64,000 nucleotides of DNA from NCBI GenBank assembly GCA_050177075.1, contig JBFXHL010000002.1:1-64000 (forward strand), given 5' to 3'. Position 1 is the stretch's first letter. Every line of letters starts with the position of its first letter. The translations under genes were made by a program, and so were the position numbers. Positions 8,704-15,890 of this stretch are shown here, one piece after another. The notes under the pieces are model-generated. The model was not told the DNA's origin and made no database searches. It saw only the letters and a program-made list of their open reading frames with translations. The DNA comes from UBA2239 sp050177075. Lineage in GTDB: Bacteria; Pseudomonadota; Gammaproteobacteria; Burkholderiales; UBA9220.

Positions 8704-10884
8704 TTAGCCGCCCTGGGACATCCTGACGAGGGAGCCGATGTCCAGGATCAGGGCCACCTTGCCGTCGCCCATGATGGTGGCACCGGATATCCCCGCGACT
8801 TTGCGGAAATTGGTCTCCAGACTCTTGATCACCACCTGGTGCTGGCCTTCCAGTTCGTCCACGAACAAGGCCACTTTCTTGCCCTCCGTTTCCACCAGCA
8901 CTAGGATGCCTTCCTCTGGCTGCGTGAATTTCGGCTCGATGCCGAACACCTCGTGGAGGGCCAACAGAGGGACGTATTCCCCCCGTACGTGCACCACCTT
9001 GCCGGTTTCGCCGGACATGGTCTTGATGTCGCCGGGCATGGGCTTGAGGGATTCGACGATGTAGGTGAGCGGGATGATATAGATTTCCCCGCCCACGGAG
9101 ATGGACATGCCGTCCAGGATGGCCAGGGTCAGCGGCAAGCGGATTACGATGCGCGTGCCGACGCCGAGGGTGGAATCGACCTCGACGCGCCCGCCCATGC
9201 CGTGGACGATGTTTTTCTTCACCACGTCCATGCCTACGCCGCGGCCGGAAACGTCCGTCACTACCTCGGCGGTGGAGAAGCCGGGGGCGAAGATGAGCTG
9301 CCATACCTCCTGATCGAGGGCGGTGTCGCTGATGGGAATGCCCCGTTCCTTGGCCTTTGCGAGGATTTTTTCCCGGTTCATGCCGGCGCCGTCGTCGATG
9401 ACCTCGATCACGATGTTGCCGCCCTGGTGGGATGCGCGCAGGGTTACCGTGCCCTTGGCGGGTTTGCCGGCGGCGATGCGTTTTTCCGGCGTTTCGATGC
9501 CGTGGTCCAGGCTGTTGCGCACCAGGTGGGTGAGGGGGTCGGACAGTTTTTCGATCAACCCCTTGTCCAGTTCGGTGCCTTCGCCGATGGTTTTCAGTTC
9601 CACCTGCTTGCCGAGCTTGCCGCACAGATCGCGCACCACGCGGGGGAAGCGGCTGAAAACGAAGCTCATGGGCATCATGCGGATGGACATGACGCTTTCC
9701 TGCAAATCGCGGGTATTGTGTTCCAGTTGGCTGAGGGCGCCCTGGATGGTTTCGTAGGCGACCGGGTCGATCTTGCCGGCGGTCTGGGCCAGCATGGCCT
9801 GGGTGATGACCAGTTCCCCCACCAGGTTGATGAGGTGATCCACCTTCTCCACGCTGACGCGGATGGAGTTGGATTCCGACTGGGCGGAGACGGCAACCTT
9901 GTCGGTCTCGCGGCGTCCGGCCTTGACCGCTGACAGTGCCGGATTGTCCTCCGCCCGCCGGCCAGGATTTTGCGGCGTGCGGTGTTCTTCTGCGCTGGCT
10001 TCCGGCGCCGGGGCCGGGATATCGGTGAAGAAGCCGTAACCGTTTTCTTCTTCCTCCGCTTGCTTGCGCAGGGCGGTGACGTCGGTGAAGAAGCCGAAAC
10101 CGTCGCCTTCCTCCCCTTCTTCGGCAGGTGTTTCCAGGGGGGCGAAGAAGCCGTAGCTGCCGTCCTCGGCATCTTGCGGCGGCGCGGCGGGCGCAGCGCC
10201 TTCGGCCTCGATGGCCAGTTCGCCTTCCTGAGCGACGAAGTCGAACAATTCGCGGATGGCGGCTTCGCCGGCTTCCGTGGTCAGGCGGAAGCGCCAAGCG
10301 GGGGGCTGGCCGGTGCCGTTTTCGAGAATTTCCAAGGTTCCCAGCTTGCCCAGTTCGGCGGCCAGGTTTTCCGTGTTGACGCCACGGCCGGCAAAGTCTG
10401 CGCCGGGGGTGAAGCGCACCAGGAAGGTGGCGGCGGCCGGGGCGGGGGCGGCACTGTCGCTGGCGGCGGGGGCCACGGGTTCTTCGGGGGATTCTTCGGC
10501 GCCGGTCAAGCGGCTCAGTTCGGCGGAAATGGCCTGGGCGGCGGCCGGGTCCACTTCGACGCCGTTCTGGTGCCCTTCCAGTTGCTCCCGCAGGACGTCG
10601 CCGGCCCGCAGAAAGACGTCGATCATCTCGCTGCGGAGGTGCAGTTCGTGGTTGCGGATGCGGTCGAGGAGGGACTCCAGGATATGGGTGACCCCGGTCA
10701 TGTCGGTGAAACCGAAGGTGGCGCTGCCCCCCTTGATGGAATGGGCGGCGCGGAAGATGGCGTTGAGTTGCTCCTGGTCCGGGGAATCCACGTCCAGGGA
10801 GAGGAGCAGGTTCTCCATGTTGCCCAGATGTTCCGCGGCTTCCTCGAAGAACACCTGGTAGAACTGGCTCATATCGACGGTCAT
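8704..10884 (-). CDS. cheA: CheA, chemotaxis histidine kinase with repeated GFF motifs in the linker
   Basis: Receptor-coupled kinase that phosphorylates CheY and CheB. The 726 residues comprise a P1 HPt domain (about 1-105, phospho-acceptor H48 in AAHSIKGGS), a P2-like domain (about 150-220), an acidic linker, and P3 dimerisation (about 335-405). P4 ATPase follows (N box HLVRNSLDHG near 453, G1 DDGAGM near 497, G2 GRGVGMDVV near 547), then a P5 CheW-like domain to the end. The linker holds three evenly spaced copies of [Y/F]GFF, with GFF at 245-247, 264-266 and 284-286. No separate cheW gene is present in the operon. Confidence 0.96.
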   Translation of the reverse strand: MTVDMSQFYQVFFEEAAEHLGNMENLLLSLDVDSPDQEQLNAIFRAAHSIKGGSATFGFTDMTGVTHILESLLDRIRNHELHLRSEMIDVFLRAGDVLREQLEGHQNGVEVDPAAAQAISAELSRLTGAEESPEEPVAPAASDSAAPAPAAATFLVRFTPGADFAGRGVNTENLAAELGKLGTLEILENGTGQPPAWRFRLTTEAGEAAIRELFDFVAQEGELAIEAEGAAPAAPPQDAEDGSYGFFAPLETPAEEGEEGDGFGFFTDVTALRKQAEEEENGYGFFTDIPAPAPEASAEEHRTPQNPGRRAEDNPALSAVKAGRRETDKVAVSAQSESNSIRVSVEKVDHLINLVGELVITQAMLAQTAGKIDPVAYETIQGALSQLEHNTRDLQESVMSIRMMPMSFVFSRFPRVVRDLCGKLGKQVELKTIGEGTELDKGLIEKLSDPLTHLVRNSLDHGIETPEKRIAAGKPAKGTVTLRASHQGGNIVIEVIDDGAGMNREKILAKAKERGIPISDTALDQEVWQLIFAPGFSTAEVVTDVSGRGVGMDVVKKNIVHGMGGRVEVDSTLGVGTRIVIRLPLTLAILDGMSISVGGEIYIIPLTYIVESLKPMPGDIKTMSGETGKVVHVRGEYVPLLALHEVFGIEPKFTQPEEGILVLVETEGKKVALFVDELEGQHQVVIKSLETNFRKVAGISGATIMGDGKVALILDIGSLVRMSQGG

Positions 10885-10933
10885 GGCGATTGCTCTCTAA
10901 AAACGTGAGTGCCGAATCGGGGCGGAGTCGGAG

Positions 10934-11299
10934 TCAGCCAATAACTTTTTTGACGACTTCCAGCAGTTTTTGCGGATCGAAGGGCTTCACCAGCCACCCG
11001 GTGGCGCCGGCGGCACGGCCCTGGGCCTTCATGGCGTCGCTGGATTCGGTGGTGAGCATCAGGATCGGGACCATCTTGTACTGGGGCATGGCGCGGAGGG
11101 ATTTGATCAGTCCCAGGCCGTCCAGGCGGGGCATGTTCTGGTCGGAGAGGATAAGGTTGAATGCTTTCGTTTTCGCCTTTTGCAGGCCGTCTTCGCCATC
11201 CACGGCTTCAACCACTTCGTAGCCTGCTCCCTTGAGGGTGAAGGAAACCATCTGGCGGATGGAGGCGGAGTCGTCAACGGTGAGAATGGACTTTGGCAT
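10934..11299 (-). CDS. cheY: CheY-like single-domain response regulator
   Basis: 121-residue receiver domain without an output domain. It has the acidic pair in ILTVDDSAS, acceptor Asp in LILSDQNMPRLDG, Thr in MLTTES and Lys in WLVKPFDP. It lies 49 nt before cheA, so it is the expected CheA substrate acting on the flagellar switch. Separation of 109 nt from the upstream phosphatase gene leaves room for an internal promoter, but no convincing one was seen. Confidence 0.93.
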   Translation of the reverse strand: MPKSILTVDDSASIRQMVSFTLKGAGYEVVEAVDGEDGLQKAKTKAFNLILSDQNMPRLDGLGLIKSLRAMPQYKMVPILMLTTESSDAMKAQGRAAGATGWLVKPFDPQKLLEVVKKVIG

Positions 11300-11408
11300 G
11301 TATCAAATTCCCGACGGAGTAGGTTTAAACAGGTTCCATTCTAGTACGGAACACGCAAATAAGCAGGTAGGGGTTTCCCTTAAAGAATGACTTTTGGCGC
11401 GGAATATC

Positions 11409-13127
11409 CTAAAGCGCATAGTGCACCACCGCTTCGTTCCCGTTGCCATCGTAGCGCATGTCGACGCACAGGCTCTTCACCAGAGGGATGCCGCGGCCGG
11501 CGGGGGTGGCGTTGTTGTCCAGGGAACGGCCAAGGAAGGAATGGTAGTCGAAGCCGGGGCCGCTGTCTTTGACCCGGATGCGCAGCAGGCGCTTGCCTTC
11601 CATGGTGAAATGCTCCAACTGGATTTCGATCTCGCCTTCGGCCAGGGTTTCGAGCCTTTCCTGTCGCAACAGGAGGTAGCGGTCGAAGCCGTCAGGCTGT
11701 GACTTGAGGGTGGAATCCAAGCCCAGCAGGCCATGGTCGAGGGCGTTGTTGTAAAGTTCGGAAATGATCAGGAACAGGTGGCTGCTGTGTTCCTTGCCCA
11801 GTTCCATGGCTTCCAGGTTGTGCAGCAAGAGGGGGATAAGGTCAACATGCCGCAGTTCCGGGGCGCTGACCCCGAAGGTGAAGCTCCAGTGGCCGGAATT
11901 CATGGTTTTGGAACGGGGGGCGACGGTTTCCGGCAGGCTGATTTCCTCTTTCTCGGCCGGGCAGGAAACCATTACCAAGGAGATGTCGTCGTGGGCCGCC
12001 AGGTTGCCAAGGTGTTCCTGCAAGGCGGCGACGAGGGAGATGAAGCGTTGCCGGTCGGTGACGTGTTCCAGGACCTGGAGAAAGCGGGCCTTGCCGAAAG
12101 ACTGGCCGGCGGCGTTTTCCGCTTCCAGCAGGCCGTCCGAGCAGATCACCAGTCGGCCCGCGCTATCCCAGGGGTGGATCTCGGTCTGGGAGTTGAACAA
12201 TTGCTGGTTGAGAATCCCCAGGGGAAGGTGGCGGGAGGCGAATTGGTGGGTGATTTGGCCATCCTCGGTGACGAAGACCGGGCTGGGGTTGCCGCCGTTC
12301 CATACTTCGATGAGCTTTTCCCGCGGGTTGATGCAGGCGATGACGGCGGCGACGAAACGGTCGGAGGGGGTCAGGGCGCTGATTTTCCGGTTCATCTCCT
12401 CGGCGATGTGGGAGACGCTGAAGCCTTTTTCCGCCATGCCGTAGAAAATCTGCGTGATGGGCAGCAGGTTCAGGGCGGCGGGAAGCCCGTGGCCGGTGGC
12501 GTCGGCGAGGATGACGTAGAGGTCGTTGCTGCGGGAGCGGGTGGCCGCCACCAGGTCGCCGCTGAAGCGCCGGGCGGGGGAGACCCAGTACTGGAGCATC
12601 TTGTCGTTGAGGCCTTCGGCGTGGATCAGGCGTTTCATCAGCTCGTCGGCGATGCGCTGCTCCTCCTCCGCCTCGTCGCGGTAACGTTCCAACTGCTTGG
12701 CGTTCTCGGCCAGCTGCCGCTGCATCTGGGCGATGCGCCGCATGACGTTGATTTTGGCTTCGAGGATGACGAAATTGATCGGCTTGGTGAGGTAGTCGTC
12801 GGCGCCGATTTCCAGGCCCTTGGCCTGGTCCTGTTCATGGCTTTTGGCGCTGACGATGATGACCGGCACCCAGTTCTTCGACAGGGCCTTGATTTTGGCG
12901 GTGGCCTCCAGGCCATCCATGACCGGCATCATCACGTCCATCAGCACCATGTCCGGATTCTCCCGGACGAAGGCGTCCACGGCCTCCAGGCCGTTGGTGG
13001 CGGTAATGACGGCATGTCCGAGGCGGGAGATGAATTTGCTGATGAGAAGCAGATTGGCCTGGGTGTCGTCGGCGACCAGGACTTTTAGCGACCCATTGTC
13101 GTGATCTGCGGGAGAAGTGGGCGGCAT
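11409..13127 (-). CDS. hsbR: HsbR-like response regulator: REC-PP2C (SpoIIE)-HATPase fusion
   Basis: 572-residue partner-switching regulator. The receiver (about 10-130) has DMVLMDVMMP and DYLTKPINF. A coiled linker follows, then a SpoIIE/RsbU-type PP2C phosphatase (about 190-385) with DATGHGLPAA, CSDGLLEAEN and HDDISLVM. The C-terminus is an RsbW-type HATPase kinase (about 420-572; ELYNNALDHG, DSGPGF, GRGIPLV). The same architecture and length are known for Pseudomonas aeruginosa HsbR, which phosphorylates or dephosphorylates the anti-anti-sigma factor HsbA. The downstream-acting STAS partner is encoded immediately upstream here. The functional assignment is by architecture and context. Confidence 0.82.
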   Translation of the reverse strand: MPPTSPADHDNGSLKVLVADDTQANLLLISKFISRLGHAVITATNGLEAVDAFVRENPDMVLMDVMMPVMDGLEATAKIKALSKNWVPVIIVSAKSHEQDQAKGLEIGADDYLTKPINFVILEAKINVMRRIAQMQRQLAENAKQLERYRDEAEEEQRIADELMKRLIHAEGLNDKMLQYWVSPARRFSGDLVAATRSRSNDLYVILADATGHGLPAALNLLPITQIFYGMAEKGFSVSHIAEEMNRKISALTPSDRFVAAVIACINPREKLIEVWNGGNPSPVFVTEDGQITHQFASRHLPLGILNQQLFNSQTEIHPWDSAGRLVICSDGLLEAENAAGQSFGKARFLQVLEHVTDRQRFISLVAALQEHLGNLAAHDDISLVMVSCPAEKEEISLPETVAPRSKTMNSGHWSFTFGVSAPELRHVDLIPLLLHNLEAMELGKEHSSHLFLIISELYNNALDHGLLGLDSTLKSQPDGFDRYLLLRQERLETLAEGEIEIQLEHFTMEGKRLLRIRVKDSGPGFDYHSFLGRSLDNNATPAGRGIPLVKSLCVDMRYDGNGNEAVVHYAL

Positions 13128-13180
13128 GAAGGCGATAAGCGCTTAGGGGGCCGGCAAGAAAGACTTGCCGGCGCGGAACC

Positions 13181-13492
13181 TCATTTCATGGTGAAGAGAC
13201 GGTTGAAGTTGGCCACTTCCAGCACTTGCATCACCGTGCCGCGGCAGTTGGCCAGCACCAGCTCCTTTTTGGCCGCCGCCGCGCGTTCCTTGAGCAGGAG
13301 CAGCATGCCCAGGGCCGAGCTGTCGAGGTACTCCACGTCCCCCAGGTCGATTTCCAGGGTGTGGATGCTGGCATCGCTGAGGGGTGTGTCGTAACTGCTG
13401 CGGAACAGGCGTTGGGAATTGAAATCGAAACGGCCATTGAGGACGATCCGCGCCGTGCCTTCGCTGATGTGGGTGTTGATTTGCAGTGCCAT
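13181..13492 (-). CDS. hsbA: HsbA-like STAS anti-anti-sigma factor
   Basis: 103-residue STAS-domain protein. The phosphorylatable serine motif is intact (YLDSSALGMLLLL). It is the expected substrate of the neighbouring REC-PP2C-HATPase protein (53 nt downstream). In P. aeruginosa, HsbA in one state binds the anti-sigma factor FlgM and in the other stimulates a diguanylate cyclase; whether that holds here is inference. The position inside a chemotaxis operon supports a motility role. Confidence 0.82.
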   Translation of the reverse strand: MALQINTHISEGTARIVLNGRFDFNSQRLFRSSYDTPLSDASIHTLEIDLGDVEYLDSSALGMLLLLKERAAAAKKELVLANCRGTVMQVLEVANFNRLFTMK

Positions 13493-13527
13493 GGCTCCAA
13501 CTTTCGTCTAGGTAGTTGAATGGGATT

Positions 13528-14820
13528 CTAAAACAGCTCGATGTCGCCCGCCGACATTTCCGCCTGGGATACCGGGTTGTGCTTGACCTGCTCCACCAGT
13601 TTGGCCGCCTCGGTCAGGGCTTCCTTGAAGTGCTGCAGGCGGAGGCGGCATTCGATGCTGGCCTCGGTTGCCGAGCTCTCTTCGGCCAGGGGGATGGCGG
13701 CGATGCTATCCATCACCGATTCCATGGCCGCGATGCGTTTGTCGATATGGCCGAGGAGCTGGGTGGTGAGGTCCTGGAACTGGAGGGAGGTGATAGCGGT
13801 GTTGACGTTCTGCTCCACCTGTCCGGAAATATCGGTCAGTTCGCTGACGGCGTCGGCCATTTCCTGGTTGAGGGTTTGGATGTTGTCCATCATCTCCTGC
13901 ACCCGGGTCTTGTTGCGCAGGGCGAAGTTCATGTCCTTGGAGGCCAGGGCGTTGATCGCGCTTTCCGCCTGGGTGACGGACTGGTGGACGGTTTCCATGT
14001 GGCTGCGGATCTGGTCGCTGAAATGGTTGGAGCGGTTGGACAGGCTGCGCACTTCGTCGGCCACCACCGCGAAACCGCGCCCCGCCTCGCCGGCCCGGGC
14101 CGCCTCGATGGCCGCGTTGAGGGCGAGGAGGTTGGTCTGCTTGGAGATGGCCTCGATCTCGCCGAGGATGCCGAGGATGTGGGACACTTCGGCGGTGACG
14201 CTATCCATCATTTCCACCAGGCTCATGGCCGTCTTGCTGGTCTCGATGGTGGATTCCACGAACAGGGACAAGGTGTCGGAGGTTTCCTTGACGAAGCCTT
14301 CGAAGCTGATGGGGAAGGCCTGCCCCGCTTTCTCGGACTCCGCCTCGTGCCCGGATTCTTCGCCATTGTGCCGCGCGGTGAGCTTCAGGGCGATCTCCTG
14401 CTGGCGGCGGCTTTCCTCGTTGAGGTTGGTGAAGCTGGTGATCAGCTTGTCGATGGCGTCGGTGAGAATGGTCCGTACCTGGGTCACCTCGTCCTGCATG
14501 GTCCGGTACTGGCTGTTGAACTCCGCCGACAGCTCGGTGAACAGGGCATGGGTTTCCTTGGTGACGGCGTCGATTTCCCCATCCACGGCGCGCCAGCTGT
14601 CCACTTCCTGCCGTTGCACCTTGGCGATGGTGCGGTAAAAGATGAAGGCCCAGCCGAAATAGACCACGCCGAAAATCAGCAGGCTGCCGGGCGAGAAAAG
14701 GGAGGCAAACAGCTTGAATTCGCCGCTGTACCAGATGCCGGCCACCCCGACGAGGAACAGCACCCCGCCGAGGAGCATGGCCTGGGTGAAGGGAACGATG
14801 GTTTTAGATTTTATTGGCAT
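13528..14820 (-). CDS. Methyl-accepting chemotaxis-like protein without periplasmic domain, with CheZ-like FQDLTxQ motif
   Basis: 430 residues. Two membrane helices (about 13-31 and 43-62) are separated by about a dozen residues, so there is no periplasmic ligand domain. A cytoplasmic coiled coil follows, with the conserved receptor tip (about 225-270; LALNAAIEAARAGEAGRGF). Residues 347-354 read LQFQDLTTQ-like, matching the D-x-x-x-Q catalytic signature of the CheZ phosphatase family (D350, Q354). The C-terminus is AGDIELF, nearly the same as that of CheD. It is the first gene of the che operon. It could be an internal or membrane-state sensor, or a scaffold. Confidence 0.88.
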   Translation of the reverse strand: MPIKSKTIVPFTQAMLLGGVLFLVGVAGIWYSGEFKLFASLFSPGSLLIFGVVYFGWAFIFYRTIAKVQRQEVDSWRAVDGEIDAVTKETHALFTELSAEFNSQYRTMQDEVTQVRTILTDAIDKLITSFTNLNEESRRQQEIALKLTARHNGEESGHEAESEKAGQAFPISFEGFVKETSDTLSLFVESTIETSKTAMSLVEMMDSVTAEVSHILGILGEIEAISKQTNLLALNAAIEAARAGEAGRGFAVVADEVRSLSNRSNHFSDQIRSHMETVHQSVTQAESAINALASKDMNFALRNKTRVQEMMDNIQTLNQEMADAVSELTDISGQVEQNVNTAITSLQFQDLTTQLLGHIDKRIAAMESVMDSIAAIPLAEESSATEASIECRLRLQHFKEALTEAAKLVEQVKHNPVSQAEMSAGDIELF

Positions 14821-14897
14821 GTAACCCCACGATCAGCCTGGTGAAGGGCGGCCTTCCATTCAGTGGAGGCCACCTCCATTATGGGTAAGCGGCCGGG

Positions 14898-14926
14898 TAA
14901 AAACAAGCCCATGATTTGCCGGGCTT
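14898..14926 (-). terminator. Terminator of fabI (minus strand)
   Basis: AAGCCC (14905-14910) pairs with GGGCTT (14921-14926). On the minus strand the hairpin is followed by a T-tract, which is the AAAAA at 14899-14903 on the plus strand. It separates fabI from the che operon that follows in the same direction. Confidence 0.7.
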
Positions 14927-14948
14927 ATTCTTTTTCCGGCGGCGCGGG

Positions 14949-15743
14949 TCAAACCTCGTCCGGGTTGCCCAGGGCGGTGATGTTGAAGCCGCCGTCCACG
15001 TAGGTGATTTCGCCGGTGACGCCGGAAGCCAGGTCGCTGCACAGGAAGGCGGCCACGTTGCCCACTTCCTCGATGGTCACGTTGCGGCGCAGGGGGGCGT
15101 TGCGCTCGTTGTAGCCCAGCAGCTTGTTGAAGTCGCCGATGCCGGCGGCGGCCAGGGTCTTGATCGGGCCGGCGGAAACGCCGTTGACGCGGATGCCCTT
15201 GGGACCCAGGCTGGCGGCCATGTAGCGCACGTTGGCTTCCAGGCTGGCCTTGGCCAGGCCCATGACGTTGTAGTGGGGCACGTAGCGCTCCGCGCCCAGG
15301 TAGGACAGGGTCAGCAGGGAGGCTTTGCGGCCCAGCATCATGGGCAGGCCGGCCTTGGCCAGGGCGGCGAAGCTGTAGGAGCTGATGTCGTGGGCGATGC
15401 GGAAGCCTTCCCGGGTCACGCTGTCGAGGAAGTCGTTGTCCAGTTCGCCCTTGGGGGCGTAGGCGATGGAGTGGACGATGCCGTCCAGGCCGTCCCACTG
15501 CTTGCCGAGGTCGGCGAACAGCTGGTTGATTTCGTCGTCGCTGGCCACGTCGCAGGGATAGACGGCGGAGCCGGCGAAATCCTTGCCGACGATATCTTCC
15601 ACGCGGCCCTTGATCTTCTCGTTCTGATAAGTGAAGGCCAGTTCGGCGCCCTCGCGGTGCATGGCCTTGGCGATGCCGAAGGCGATGGAGCGGTTGCTGA
15701 TCAGGCCGGTGATGAGAATGCGTTTATCAGCCAGAAATCCCAT
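14949..15743 (-). CDS. fabI: FabI, NADH-dependent enoyl-ACP reductase
   Basis: Catalyses the last reduction of each fatty-acid elongation round in the cytoplasm. The 264 residues form an SDR fold, with the N-terminal cofactor motif ILITGLISNRSIAFGIAKA. The FabI active-site arrangement Y-x6-K is present in HYNVMGLAKAS, and the family C-terminal segment GEITYVDGGFNI is intact. A TATAAT -10 element on the minus strand (15803-15808) lies in the gap upstream, but its -35 is weak. It is divergent from the yejA-like gene. Confidence 0.97.
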   Translation of the reverse strand: MGFLADKRILITGLISNRSIAFGIAKAMHREGAELAFTYQNEKIKGRVEDIVGKDFAGSAVYPCDVASDDEINQLFADLGKQWDGLDGIVHSIAYAPKGELDNDFLDSVTREGFRIAHDISSYSFAALAKAGLPMMLGRKASLLTLSYLGAERYVPHYNVMGLAKASLEANVRYMAASLGPKGIRVNGVSAGPIKTLAAAGIGDFNKLLGYNERNAPLRRNVTIEEVGNVAAFLCSDLASGVTGEITYVDGGFNITALGNPDEV

Positions 15744-15890
15744 AGGTTTCCCTCTTTGACATGGATGGCAGGAAGTGTCGTTGTATTTGGTGAATGGGGC
15801 GGATTATAACCCAGATTGGCCATGGGGCTCACCCGCCGCCGGGAAACTGGCGAGAGGCCGTGAATTGCCGTATATTCGGGCGGACTGACG

